The position numbers and the translations under genes were made by a program. Below are positions 8,548 to 17,517 of a stretch of DNA of 64,000 bases, piece after piece. This DNA comes from an uncultured Lachnospiraceae bacterium (GTDB taxonomy: Bacteria > Bacillota > Clostridia > Lachnospirales > Lachnospiraceae): the NCBI GenBank assembly GCA_900550235.1, contig URRQ01000003.1, forward strand, positions 1-64,000, written 5' to 3'. Position 1 is the stretch's first letter. Each line of letters starts with the position of its first letter. A model generated the notes under the pieces. The model made no database searches and was not told the origin of the DNA. It worked only from the letters and a program-made list of their open reading frames with translations.

Positions 8548-9246
8548 CTATGCGCTGGTCTTTACAAAGCGAGAGAATAATTCCCGCATTGCAGATGAGT
8601 TCTGATACATGGCTTCGGGATGCCATTGAACTCCAACTACAAAAGGATGAGAGGGCATTTCTATGGCTTCGATCGTACCATCTGATGTTTTAGCAGACGT
8701 AATCAATCCTGCTCCAAGTTTATCGAGCGCTTGATGGTGGAAACTGTTTGTATATAGAATATTTCCGGTGATTTGGTGTAACAAAGTTCCTGGTTTTACA
8801 GTGACTTTGTGACTGATCTCATTGCGGGAGACGGAAGTTTGCATATGATTTAACACGTCTCCGGATTTGAGGGAGAGGTCTTGATAAATGGTTCCGCCAC
8901 ATGCTACATTGAGAATTTGAATTCCTCTACAGATGGCGAGTACCGGTTTTGAGGTTTCCAGGATTTTTCTCATAAGGCGGAGTTGAAAGAGATCCAAACG
9001 GATATTGGTTTCGCCGATACCGTTTACAGGCTCTTGTCCAAAAAGCAAAGGTGTAATATCTGCGCCTCCACAGAATAAAAATCCATCACACAAAGAGAGA
9101 TAATCGTTGATGGCGGCAGATGATTTGACAAGCGGAATGAGAAAGGGCAGTCCCCCGGCATAACGTACAGATTGAATATATGCATTTGCTACAAATTGCC
9201 TGTTATCATGTAGTCCACAGACAATGATACCAATTTTAGGTTTCAT
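8548..9246 (-). CDS. Gamma-glutamyl-gamma-aminobutyrate hydrolase family protein (peptidase C26)
   Basis: Class I glutamine-amidotransferase-like hydrolase of the PuuD/C26 type, which cleaves gamma-glutamyl amides. The nucleophile Cys lies in AICRGIQILN at about residue 115. The catalytic His-Glu pair is QWHPE near the C-terminus, and GGADITP is present near residue 80. At 232 residues it is slightly short but complete. It is divergent from an M19 dipeptidase gene, so the pair may jointly process small peptides or amides; that link is inference. Confidence 0.85.
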   Translation of the reverse strand: MKPKIGIIVCGLHDNRQFVANAYIQSVRYAGGLPFLIPLVKSSAAINDYLSLCDGFLFCGGADITPLLFGQEPVNGIGETNIRLDLFQLRLMRKILETSKPVLAICRGIQILNVACGGTIYQDLSLKSGDVLNHMQTSVSRNEISHKVTVKPGTLLHQITGNILYTNSFHHQALDKLGAGLITSAKTSDGTIEAIEMPSHPFVVGVQWHPEAMYQNSSAMRELFSRFVKTSA

Positions 9247-9315
9247 AGTTTGAAATCTTCCTTTTTTAATTAGTATAGACTATAATAGTATAAAATATGT
9301 AAGGAGGATGGAATT

Positions 9316-10281
9316 ATGCATTTGATTGATGTGCACTGCGATACAGCTGCAAAGATTTTAGAAAGTAAGAGTGGGGAAGGGTTATATGAAAACTCTTTTG
9401 ATATTGATATCAAAGGAATGAAAAGAGCAGGAACAATGGCACAATTTTTTGCTTGTTTCGTTTATATGGAGAGGTTTCAAGGAAAAGATCGAATGGAAAA
9501 AGCTTTTTTGTATGCCCAAAAGATGGCAGAGAAACTGAAGAAAGAAATTCAGAAGAACAGCAAAGAGATCGCTCTCGCAACAACTACAAATGATATAGTA
9601 AGTAATCAGAGACAAGGAAAGATTTCTGCGATTTTGACGCTGGAAGAAGGCGGAGTGATAAACGGGGATTTAAGAAATCTGGAGGAACTCTATAACGATG
9701 GAACCCGGCTTGTGACATTGCTTTGGAATTTTGAAAACTGTATGGGTTATCCGAATAGCAGTGACAGAAGGATTATGGAACAAGGATTGAAACCATTTGG
9801 ATTTGAGACCGTGGAGAGAATGAATGATTTGGGGATGCTTGTTGACGTGTCCCATATGTCTGACGGTGGTTTTTGGGATGTAATCCGCACAAGTAAGAAG
9901 CCAATCGTGGCGTCTCATTCCAGTGCAAGAAGTTTGTGTAGTCATCCAAGAAATCTAACGGATGAGATGCTTCGTGCATTGGGAAAAAACGGAGGAATCG
10001 CAGCGCTCAATTTTTATCCGGCATTTATCAGAGAAGATCAAAAAGCTTCCAAAGAAGATTTGGTAGCTCACATAAAACATATGGTAAATGTTGCGGGAAT
10101 AGATGCCGTTGCAATTGGAACGGATTACGATGGTTTTGAAGGCGGAGAATTGGAGATTGATAAGGCGGAAAAAATGCCGCTTTTGTATCAGGCGCTTCGA
10201 AAAGAGGGATTTACGGAAAGCCAGCTTGAAAAAATATGGTTTCGAAATGTAATGCAAGTATTAAAAGAAGTCATAAAATAG
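9316..10281 (+). CDS. Membrane dipeptidase (peptidase M19)
   Basis: Zinc-dependent dipeptidase related to renal dipeptidase, hydrolysing dipeptides, often with a D- or dehydro-residue at the C-terminus. Metal ligands are visible in order: DVHCD at the N-terminus, EEGG at about residue 115, DVSHMS at about 178, ASHSSAR at about 198 and GTDYDG near 270. At 321 residues it matches the bacterial family. No signal peptide is seen, so it is likely cytosolic. The ATG follows AAGGAGG, and TATAAT at 9281-9286 may be its -10 box. Confidence 0.88.
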   Translation: MHLIDVHCDTAAKILESKSGEGLYENSFDIDIKGMKRAGTMAQFFACFVYMERFQGKDRMEKAFLYAQKMAEKLKKEIQKNSKEIALATTTNDIVSNQRQGKISAILTLEEGGVINGDLRNLEELYNDGTRLVTLLWNFENCMGYPNSSDRRIMEQGLKPFGFETVERMNDLGMLVDVSHMSDGGFWDVIRTSKKPIVASHSSARSLCSHPRNLTDEMLRALGKNGGIAALNFYPAFIREDQKASKEDLVAHIKHMVNVAGIDAVAIGTDYDGFEGGELEIDKAEKMPLLYQALRKEGFTESQLEKIWFRNVMQVLKEVIK

Positions 10282-10294
10282 TTTTTAATTGCGA

Positions 10295-10323
10295 TTGACT
10301 TTATGTGAGGGAGATATTATACT
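10295..10323 (+). promoter_or_regulatory. Sigma-A promoter of the GntR-ABC operon
   Basis: TTGACT (10295-10300), a 17-base spacer and TATACT (10318-10323), directly followed by the palindromic operator at 10326-10352 covering the expected transcription start. Confidence 0.75.
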
Positions 10324-10325
10324 TT

Positions 10326-10352
10326 AAGTGTATTAGTTATAGTAGTACACTT
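10326..10352. promoter_or_regulatory. YtrA-type operator
   Basis: Inverted repeat AAGTGTA-N13-TACACTT located just downstream of the -10 box. It matches the AGTGTA-N13-TACACT operator I recall for the YtrA subfamily of GntR regulators, and the gene it precedes encodes such a regulator, pointing to autorepression. Confidence 0.75.
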
Positions 10353-10374
10353 AGAACGGTGAGAGAGGAATAGT

Positions 10375-10749
10375 ATGATTACAATAGATTATCAAAATCG
10401 TGCTCCAATTTATGAACAGATTGTGGAACGATTTCAGAATTTAATCCTAAAAGGTATTCTACCTCCTGGAAGTCAGATGCCGTCCGTTCGTTCACTTGCG
10501 ATTGAACTTTCTATTAATCCGAATACAATTCAGAAAGCATATACTGCATTGGAGCAGCAAGGCTATATCTATCCGGTAAAAGGGAGAGGAAACTTTGTAG
10601 CAGAAAATGATGCTTTGTTGGAACAAAAAAGAGAGAATTTTTTAGCAAAGATGGCCGAGATGCTACTGGAAGGAAGAGAGATTGGAATTACAAAAGAGGA
10701 ATGTGAACATGTTTTGGAACATTGCTGGAGGGGGGAAGCTGTCCAATGA
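10375..10749 (+). CDS. GntR family (YtrA subfamily) transcriptional regulator
   Basis: A 124-residue repressor: an N-terminal winged helix (PIYEQIVERFQNLILKG...PSVRSLAIELSINPNTIQKAYTALEQQGYI) plus a short C-terminal dimerisation helix. This is the YtrA subfamily layout, which lacks a large ligand domain. It heads an operon with an ABC ATPase and permease and overlaps the ATPase start by ATGA. The operator at 10326-10352 suggests autoregulation. YtrA-type systems elsewhere respond to cell-wall-active compounds; the inducer here is unknown. Confidence 0.9.
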   Translation: MITIDYQNRAPIYEQIVERFQNLILKGILPPGSQMPSVRSLAIELSINPNTIQKAYTALEQQGYIYPVKGRGNFVAENDALLEQKRENFLAKMAEMLLEGREIGITKEECEHVLEHCWRGEAVQ

Positions 10750-11648
10750 TAGAAATCAGAGAACTTACAAAATCATTTGATGGAAGAAAAGCGGTTGATA
10801 ATATAACAACAACAATACATGAGGGACAGATTTTTGGTCTTGTCGGAAGCAATGGCGCAGGAAAAAGCACATTTTTGCGTACGATAAGCGGTGTCATGAA
10901 AGCAGACCAGGGGCAGGTATTGGTAGATGAACAACCGGTCTATGAAAATATAGCGATTAAGAAAGAAATTTGTCTCTTGCCGGATACTGCGTATTTTTTG
11001 CCGAATGCCACGGTAAAGATTATGAAGAATTACTATAAACTGATGTATGAAAAGTTTGATGAAAAGAGATTTGATGAACTTTCAGAACGGTTTCACATAG
11101 AACAAGATTGTAAGATCAGTACCTTTTCAAAAGGAATGAAAAAACAGGTTTCTATGTTGCTTGGAATTTGTGCGAAGACAAAATATTTGTTCTGCGACGA
11201 GACTTTTGATGGTCTTGATTCGGTTATGCGACAGGCGGTAAAAAGTTTGTTTGCATCTGAGGTGATCAATCGGGAGTTTACACCGATCATAGCATCTCAT
11301 AATTTGCGAGAGATTGAAGATATCTGTGATACGGTTGGTCTTTTGCACAAGGGTGGAATTCTTTTTACAAAAGATATGGAAGATATGAAATTTCATATGC
11401 ATAAAGTGCAATGTGTCATTGAAAACCCTGTGGACGAGGAAAAACTTTTGTCAGAGCTTCAAATTCTACATCATGAAAAAAGAGGTTCGTTGTTAAGTTT
11501 TACGGCACGTGGAACAAGAGAAGAGATTTTGGATCGTGTAAGAGAACGGGACCCTATATTTGTGGAGGCACTTCCATTATCATTGGAAGAAATTTTTATC
11601 AGTGAGATGGAGGTGAAGGGATATGATGTCAAACATTTCTTTTTATAA
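10746..11648 (+). CDS. ABC transporter ATP-binding protein
   Basis: ATPase subunit of an ABC-2 type exporter. Walker A is GSNGAGKST at about residues 36-44, and the Q-loop/signature region reads FSKGMKKQ. Walker B is degenerate, YLFCDETFDGLD, with Cys-Asp-Glu-Thr in place of the usual DEP. The ATG at 10746 overlaps the GntR stop (ATGA), with GGAGGGG upstream. It extends 26 bases into the permease gene, giving tight coupling. It pairs with the permease at 11623. Confidence 0.88.
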   Translation: MIEIRELTKSFDGRKAVDNITTTIHEGQIFGLVGSNGAGKSTFLRTISGVMKADQGQVLVDEQPVYENIAIKKEICLLPDTAYFLPNATVKIMKNYYKLMYEKFDEKRFDELSERFHIEQDCKISTFSKGMKKQVSMLLGICAKTKYLFCDETFDGLDSVMRQAVKSLFASEVINREFTPIIASHNLREIEDICDTVGLLHKGGILFTKDMEDMKFHMHKVQCVIENPVDEEKLLSELQILHHEKRGSLLSFTARGTREEILDRVRERDPIFVEALPLSLEEIFISEMEVKGYDVKHFFL

Positions 11649-13659
11649 ACTTGTTCAAGAAGATATTAAGAGAAGAGTATGGCTCTTATGGCTTTACATT
11701 AGTGTGTTTCTTGTCGTTCTTCCGATAATGACCGCGATGCAGATCGACGGGATGATGCATTGGTCTTCCAATGATATGAGATATGTCAGACAATGGTTTA
11801 TAGAGTCTCAGATAGGGAATAATTGGGTGGGATTTTTTCTACTTGCAGGAGCGATTCTAGGAGCCGTTTCATCTTTTAGCTATTTGCACTCAAAACGACA
11901 AGTAGACTTTTATTACAGTCTTCCGGTAAAACGAGAAGAATGGTTCCTTGTTTCTTATGTGAGCAGTTTTATTCAGATAATGGTACCGTGTTTGGTAAGT
12001 TATGTTATGCGTTATGCGATAGGCGCTATGAAAGGTGTAACAAGCAAAGAATCTGCAAGAGCTTTTCTTTTTGCAATTGTAATTTCAGTAATTTGTTACC
12101 ATCTTGTGTATGCGCTTTCTTCTGTAGGAATGATTCTGACGGGAAAACTCCTAACAGGTCTTTTGATGATTGCATTTTTACAATTGTGGGGTGCATTTGT
12201 TATGTCATTAAAAGAAATGGTGATGGGAACGGTATTTGAGACTTATTTGCAGTCACAAGATGGAATGATCAGCTTGGGTTTCACCCCGTTCTATTTGACG
12301 GGAGAAGGATGGGAAAGGTCACCGATACTGTTATATTCGAATTTGATGCGACGTTTTTTTAGAAAAGAGCATTTGCAAGCGCCTCTTTTTCTTATGACGA
12401 TGGTAGGAGTGGGGATTATCCTGTTGGCTCTTTTCCTTTATAAGAAACGACCTTCTGAAGCAGCAGGTAAATCAGTAGCATTTCCGGTTCTTGAACCGGT
12501 GATCAAAGTGTTACTTGCTATATCCTTAGGAGTATTTTTTGCAAATACAGCATATTCTCAGTATGAAGCAGTGACAGATGTACCGATATGGGCATTTGGA
12601 GTGGGAATCGTATCAACGGTATTTATTTGTCTTGTTGTGGAATTTATATATTCCGCAGATTTAAAAATGGTATTTCGGAAAAAAGTATCGTTGGGGGTTT
12701 CTGTCATTGGAACGGTAACTATTTGTTTCATTTTACAATTTGATGTAATAGGGTTTGATACATATATTCCTTCCAAAGATAAAATAAGCGCGATGTCAAT
12801 AGATTTGTTTTATGATGATCAGGAAGCATTTGAAGATTCTTTTTCAAATGAAGAAAACTTGCATGAGGAACGTCTGGACAAGCTTCGTACTTCGGAGTTT
12901 GCAAGAATTTATAAAGTGGCGCAGAATGGAGTACGTCATGTAGGACAGAAGATTGATCCGTGGAATGATGATCGATATTTGGAAGTGAAGACAGCATACT
13001 ATTTGAAGAATGGGAAAACAGTCTATAGAAAGTATTATGTGGATTATATGGAAATGTATCAATGTATGGATTCTTTATTTGCAGATCGGGAATATCGAAA
13101 GAAATATTTCAATATCGACCAATTGGAAAAAGGAAGGTATAATCTGGAGTCTATCGATATGTATTTGGGTTCACATCATATGTTTAGATCTTCGAAGAAA
13201 AACATAGAGCAGTTATTAGAAATATATCTAGAAGAAATGGAAACGAAACCGTTTTCTGTTTTTGAAAATGCAAATCTTGTTGCACAGCTTCATTTTATAA
13301 AAAATGATAGATTTATGGATTTTCCAATTTATGAAGAGTTTACCAAAACGTTATCATTTTTGAAAAAGGAATTTCCGGAATGGAGAGAGCTTGAAGCAGA
13401 AAATATTTCCTTTATTACAGTAGAATATAGTGTTCCGGATAGTATGGATGGAGAGATGAAAAAGAAGATTGTGAAACGGGAGAATATACAAGAAGTGCTG
13501 GACAGTTTGTGCTATGTTCAGACCGGACTTCTTGGAAGGATCGCAGAGAAAGATATGTATGTTACGGTTGAGACAACTATGGGGCATGCGCATATGTATT
13601 ATATAAGAAAAGGGCAGATGCCGGAGTGTTTGAAAGTGGGGAAAAATAACAAGAATTAA
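11623..13659 (+). CDS. ABC-2 type transporter permease with large C-terminal extracytoplasmic domain
   Basis: Integral membrane subunit, 678 residues. About six hydrophobic helices in residues 20-285 fit an ABC-2 permease. Further helices at about 292-312, 325-345 and 355-375 are followed by a roughly 300-residue hydrophilic, acidic C-terminal domain, probably outside the cell. The large added domain is unusual for a bare exporter and recalls bacitracin/lantibiotic-sensing permeases; that function is inference. Last gene of the GntR-ATPase-permease operon. Confidence 0.8.
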   Translation: MMSNISFYKLVQEDIKRRVWLLWLYISVFLVVLPIMTAMQIDGMMHWSSNDMRYVRQWFIESQIGNNWVGFFLLAGAILGAVSSFSYLHSKRQVDFYYSLPVKREEWFLVSYVSSFIQIMVPCLVSYVMRYAIGAMKGVTSKESARAFLFAIVISVICYHLVYALSSVGMILTGKLLTGLLMIAFLQLWGAFVMSLKEMVMGTVFETYLQSQDGMISLGFTPFYLTGEGWERSPILLYSNLMRRFFRKEHLQAPLFLMTMVGVGIILLALFLYKKRPSEAAGKSVAFPVLEPVIKVLLAISLGVFFANTAYSQYEAVTDVPIWAFGVGIVSTVFICLVVEFIYSADLKMVFRKKVSLGVSVIGTVTICFILQFDVIGFDTYIPSKDKISAMSIDLFYDDQEAFEDSFSNEENLHEERLDKLRTSEFARIYKVAQNGVRHVGQKIDPWNDDRYLEVKTAYYLKNGKTVYRKYYVDYMEMYQCMDSLFADREYRKKYFNIDQLEKGRYNLESIDMYLGSHHMFRSSKKNIEQLLEIYLEEMETKPFSVFENANLVAQLHFIKNDRFMDFPIYEEFTKTLSFLKKEFPEWRELEAENISFITVEYSVPDSMDGEMKKKIVKRENIQEVLDSLCYVQTGLLGRIAEKDMYVTVETTMGHAHMYYIRKGQMPECLKVGKNNKN

Positions 13660-13688
13660 TAGTTGGATGAAAAGAGGCGGAGATACAA

Positions 13689-14951
13689 ATGGAGAAAAGA
13701 AGAAGGGGTAGTAGAGCAGAGAGAAGAAGACGTCGCAGAAGAAAAAGAATGATTTTGTTGTGCCTAAGTCTTCTCCTATGTATTGGGGTCGGTGTGGCAG
13801 CAGTAAAATTGGTAGGAGCTACATTTGCAAGAGAAAAATCTGTAATTATGATTCAGGCAGACTCGGTTACGATACGTCAGGAGCAGGAGATTCCGAAACT
13901 TACGGCAAATATTCTTGTAAGTGGAGAAGAGGAAACTGTTCTTGATCGAAAGTCAGATTATACGTTGGGAGATTTGGTAGAAGAGATTAAAAAAGGAAAA
14001 TACTACCAGATAGAAAATAAAGCGGATAATATGACGGAGGGGAAATACGTTCTTCAAGTGAGCCTTACAGATGAGATGAAGAAAAAACTGGAAGACCAAT
14101 TTAAGAATAAATTGGAAATAAAAACAAAAAATGGTACATTTCTTGTAAAAAACAAGTATGGAGATTGGGAAGGCAAGAAATTCAAGAAGGCAGATGGAAA
14201 TTATGCAGTCAACGAGTTTGTAGCAATGGGAGACAAGAAGTACTTTTTCAATGAAGAAGGTACCATGGTTACCGGTGAGATGAAACAGGGAAATAAACTG
14301 TATGTATTTGCGGAAGACGGAATACTGGAGTCGGAGAAGTTTATCGGATTAGATCCGACAAAGCCAATGGTAGCATTAACATTTGATGACGGTCCTGGAA
14401 AAGAAACGGACCGTCTGTTGGAAGCGTTGAAAAAATACAATGCCAGAGCAACATTTTTCATGCTTGGAAATAATGCGAAGAATTATGGGGATACGATTAA
14501 AAAAATGAAAGCGTTGAACTGTGAACTCGGCAATCACTCGACGAGTCATCCGCAACTTACAAAACTAAGTGCAGACGGAATAAAAAAGGAGATTCAGACT
14601 ACATCAGATTATATTAAAAGAGCGGCTGGGATTGAACCGACAGTTATGCGTCCACCATATGGTGCAGTCAACGATACTGTAAAAAAGAATGTTGGACTTC
14701 CTATGATTTTTTGGTCTGTAGATACATTGGACTGGAAGACGAAAAATGTAGAAAGTACAGTCAATAGTATCTTGAATGCAAAAGATGGTGACATCATTCT
14801 TCTTCATGACATTCATAAAACTTCGGTTGATGCAGCGATTGAAGCATTACCAAAACTGATAGAAAAAGGCTTTCAAATCGTAACTGTAAGTGAGTTGGCG
14901 GAAGCAAAAGGACAGAAATTAGAATTGGGTGTGAAGTACTTTTCTTTCTAA
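13689..14951 (+). CDS. Polysaccharide deacetylase (NodB domain) with N-terminal membrane anchor
   Basis: Surface deacetylase acting on peptidoglycan or another N-acetylated glycan. A very basic N-terminus (RRGSRAERRRRRRRKR) leads into one membrane helix at about residues 21-45. A linker domain follows, with a short cell-wall-binding-like repeat (KKYFFNEEGTMVTGEMKQGNKLYVF at about 178-205, quoted discontinuously). The NodB domain then carries TFDDGPG at about 231-237, GNHSTSHP at about 280, RPPYG at about 320 and ILLHDIH near 365. Metal ligands and the catalytic Asp are intact. It stands alone before a terminator. Confidence 0.88.
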   Translation: MEKRRRGSRAERRRRRRRKRMILLCLSLLLCIGVGVAAVKLVGATFAREKSVIMIQADSVTIRQEQEIPKLTANILVSGEEETVLDRKSDYTLGDLVEEIKKGKYYQIENKADNMTEGKYVLQVSLTDEMKKKLEDQFKNKLEIKTKNGTFLVKNKYGDWEGKKFKKADGNYAVNEFVAMGDKKYFFNEEGTMVTGEMKQGNKLYVFAEDGILESEKFIGLDPTKPMVALTFDDGPGKETDRLLEALKKYNARATFFMLGNNAKNYGDTIKKMKALNCELGNHSTSHPQLTKLSADGIKKEIQTTSDYIKRAAGIEPTVMRPPYGAVNDTVKKNVGLPMIFWSVDTLDWKTKNVESTVNSILNAKDGDIILLHDIHKTSVDAAIEALPKLIEKGFQIVTVSELAEAKGQKLELGVKYFSF

Positions 14952-14958
14952 TGATAGA

Positions 14959-15006
14959 ATAAGGATTCCAAGGCTTTGCGTGAGCAAAGTCATGGAATCC
15001 TTATTG
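14959..15006. terminator. Bidirectional terminator
   Basis: Stem AATAAGGATTCCA (14959-14971) / TGGAATCCTTATT (14994-15006), with an inner CTTTGC/GCAAAG stem. It separates the convergent deacetylase and argG genes. Confidence 0.8.
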
Positions 15007-15008
15007 CG

Positions 15009-16232
15009 TTATTGTTGGGAATCTGCTTCAGCCATTTTCATTGCACGTACTTTTAGTGGAAGACCAAACAGATTGATGAATCCATCGGCATCATGGTGAT
15101 CATAGAGCTCTCCTGTTGTAAAACTTGCAAGCGATTCACTATAAAGGGAATACGGAGAGGTTGTACCGGCTTTGATTATGTTTCCTTTATATAATTTGAA
15201 TTTCACTTCACCGGTCACATATTCTTGGGTAGATTCGATGAATGCCTGTACAGCTTCACGAAGCGGAGTAAACCATTTTCCTTCATAGACAATCTGTGCA
15301 AGTTTATTTCCCATTTCCTTTTTTACTTCATAAGTAGCGCGGTCCAATACAAGTTCTTCTAATTGCTGATGCGCTTCCATGAGAATGGTTCCGCCCGGCG
15401 TTTCATAGACGCCACGAGATTTCATACCAACTACGCGGTTTTCTACAATATCAATAATTCCAACACCGTGTTTTCCGCCAAGTTCATTGAGTTTTGTGAT
15501 GATTTCCGATACTTTCATGGATTCACCATTGACGCTTGTAGGAATCCCCTTTTCAAAAGTCATAGTCACGTATTCCCCTTCGTCCGGAGCTTTTTCCGGT
15601 GTGACACCAAGAACCAGAATATGGTCGTAATCAGGTTCTAATGCAGGGTCTTCTAATTCTAAGCCCTCATGGCTGATATGCCATAAGTTTCGGTCACGAC
15701 TGTAGCTGTGGCTTGCGTCAAAAGGTAGGTCGATACCGTGCTGTTTGCAATATGCAATTTCATCTTCACGGGATTGCATTGTCCAGAGATCCGTCATTCT
15801 CCAAGGAGCAATAATCTTAATATCCGGAGCAAGCGCTTTGATTCCAAGCTCAAACCGAATCTGATCATTTCCTTTTCCGGTAGCGCCGTGACAGATGGCA
15901 GTTGCCCCTTCTTTTCTAGCTATTTCTACAAGACGTTTTGCGATGCCTGGGCGAGCCATAGCAGTTCCAAGTAGATATTTGTTTTCATAGATAGCATTTG
16001 CCTGTACACAAGGGACAATATATTCATCGCAAAATTCATCAATAATATTTTCGATATATAGTTTTGAAGCACCGGATAGTTTTGCACGTTCTTCTAAACC
16101 GTCCAATTCTTCACCTTGTCCACAATCAATACAGCAGCAGATGACTTCGTAATCAAAATTTTCCTTTAACCATGGAATGATAGCAGTTGTATCAAGTCCA
16201 CCTGAATATGCCAGAACAACTTTTTCTTTCAT
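15009..16232 (-). CDS. argG: Argininosuccinate synthase
   Basis: Ligates citrulline and aspartate with ATP to argininosuccinate, the penultimate step of arginine synthesis. The N-terminal ATP pyrophosphatase loop reads VVLAYSGGLDTT. Also visible are the conserved ICHGATGKGNDQIRFE segment and WTMQSREDEIAY. The start is set at 16232, where AGGAGGAG precedes ATG, giving 407 residues, normal for ArgG. It is divergent from argC with shared upstream control sequences. argF and argH are not in the window. Confidence 0.95.
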   Translation of the reverse strand: MKEKVVLAYSGGLDTTAIIPWLKENFDYEVICCCIDCGQGEELDGLEERAKLSGASKLYIENIIDEFCDEYIVPCVQANAIYENKYLLGTAMARPGIAKRLVEIARKEGATAICHGATGKGNDQIRFELGIKALAPDIKIIAPWRMTDLWTMQSREDEIAYCKQHGIDLPFDASHSYSRDRNLWHISHEGLELEDPALEPDYDHILVLGVTPEKAPDEGEYVTMTFEKGIPTSVNGESMKVSEIITKLNELGGKHGVGIIDIVENRVVGMKSRGVYETPGGTILMEAHQQLEELVLDRATYEVKKEMGNKLAQIVYEGKWFTPLREAVQAFIESTQEYVTGEVKFKLYKGNIIKAGTTSPYSLYSESLASFTTGELYDHHDADGFINLFGLPLKVRAMKMAEADSQQ

Positions 16233-16275
16233 TATTATCTCCTCCTGAAAATCTGTTTTGAAATTCGATATTGAC

Positions 16276-16304
16276 AATATACAACGAAAAGCATAAATAT
16301 GCAA
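16276..16304 (-). promoter_or_regulatory. argG promoter with overlapping palindrome
   Basis: Minus strand: TTGCAT (16304-16299), a 17-base spacer and TATATT (16281-16276). The palindrome GCATAAATATGC (16291-16302) overlaps the -35 box and is a candidate arginine-repressor site. Confidence 0.55.
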
Positions 16305-16343
16305 TAGTAAAATGAAAAAATGTTGAATATTGATGATAATATC

Positions 16344-16386
16344 GCATAAATATTATATATAAATGAATAATGTGCATAAAAATATG
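16344..16386. promoter_or_regulatory. Candidate ArgR-type operator region
   Basis: GCATAAA recurs at 16344-16350 and 16374-16380, with ATGAATAAT (16363-16371) between them, next to the argC promoter. The same heptamer begins the palindrome at 16291. AT-rich TGAAT/CATAAA half-sites resemble ARG boxes, but the match is imperfect. Confidence 0.4.
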
Positions 16387-16394
16387 GCTTATGC

Positions 16395-16422
16395 TTGACA
16401 AATCCATAGGAGGGTGTAAAAT
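16395..16422 (+). promoter_or_regulatory. argC promoter
   Basis: TTGACA (16395-16400), a 16-base spacer and TAAAAT (16417-16422), about 40 bases before the argC ATG. Confidence 0.7.
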
Positions 16423-16463
16423 AAAGCGTGAGAATAAAAAGAAATGTTGTGAGGTGTACAAGG

Positions 16464-17504
16464 ATGATCAAAGTTGGAATTATTGGATCTACCGGCTATG
16501 CAGGTGGAGAGCTTGTAAGGATTTTGATGGGACATAAGAATGTGGAAATCAAATGGTTTGGATCTAGAAGCTATATAGAGAAAAAATATGCAGACGTTTA
16601 TAGAAATATGTTTCAGATTGTAGATGCAGTATGTATGGACGATAATATGGAAGAATTGGCAGATGAGGTAGATGTGATTTTTACCGCAACCCCGCAAGGA
16701 CTTTGTGCATCGCTTGTGACAGAGGAGATATTAAGGAAAGTAAAAATCATTGACTTGAGCGCTGATTTTAGAATCAAAGACGTTCAAACATATGAGGAAT
16801 GGTATCAGATAAAGCATCCGTCTCCACAGTTTCTTGAAGAAGCAGTATATGGACTTTGTGAAGTGAACCGGGAAAGTGTTAAAAATGCCAGATTGGTAGC
16901 GAATCCGGGCTGTTATCCGACTTGCTCCTTTTTATCCATATATCCACTTGCAAAAGAAGGACTGATTGATATGAATTCTATCATCATTGATGCAAAGTCA
17001 GGAACCTCCGGAGCCGGACGTGGAGCAAAAGTAGATAATCTGTATTGTGAAGTCAATGAGAATATCAAAGCTTATGGTGTGGCATCTCATAGACATACGC
17101 CGGAGATCGAAGAGCAGTTAGGGTATGCATCCGGTGAGAAGGTAACATTGAATTTTACACCACATCTTGTACCGATGAATCGCGGGATTCTGATTACAGC
17201 TTATGCTTCGCTCAAGAAAGAAGTAACATACGAAGATGTCAAAGCAATTTATGATTCTTATTATAAGAACGAAAAATTTGTTCGTGTCCTGGAAAAAGAT
17301 GTTTGTCCACAGACAAAATGGGTGGAAGGAAGCAATTATGTGGACGTGAATTTTAAGATCGATCCTAGAACAAACCGTGTAATTATGATGGGAGCAATGG
17401 ATAATTTAGTGAAAGGCGCAGCAGGACAGGCAGTACAGAATATGAATCTGATGTTTGGACTTCCGGAAACAGAAGGGCTGGAGCTTGTTCCGATGTTTCC
17501 ATAA
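16464..17504 (+). CDS. argC: N-acetyl-gamma-glutamyl-phosphate reductase
   Basis: NADPH-dependent reduction of N-acetylglutamyl phosphate in arginine synthesis. The N-terminus KVGIIGSTGYAGGELVRIL is the NADP-binding loop. The catalytic Cys lies in NPGCYPTCSFLS at about residue 147, and HRHTPEIEEQL follows. The start at 16464 (GAGGTG seven bases upstream) gives 346 residues, the usual size. First gene of argC-GNAT-argJ-argB-argD. Confidence 0.95.
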   Translation: MIKVGIIGSTGYAGGELVRILMGHKNVEIKWFGSRSYIEKKYADVYRNMFQIVDAVCMDDNMEELADEVDVIFTATPQGLCASLVTEEILRKVKIIDLSADFRIKDVQTYEEWYQIKHPSPQFLEEAVYGLCEVNRESVKNARLVANPGCYPTCSFLSIYPLAKEGLIDMNSIIIDAKSGTSGAGRGAKVDNLYCEVNENIKAYGVASHRHTPEIEEQLGYASGEKVTLNFTPHLVPMNRGILITAYASLKKEVTYEDVKAIYDSYYKNEKFVRVLEKDVCPQTKWVEGSNYVDVNFKIDPRTNRVIMMGAMDNLVKGAAGQAVQNMNLMFGLPETEGLELVPMFP

Positions 17505-17517
17505 TAAGGAGAAAACG

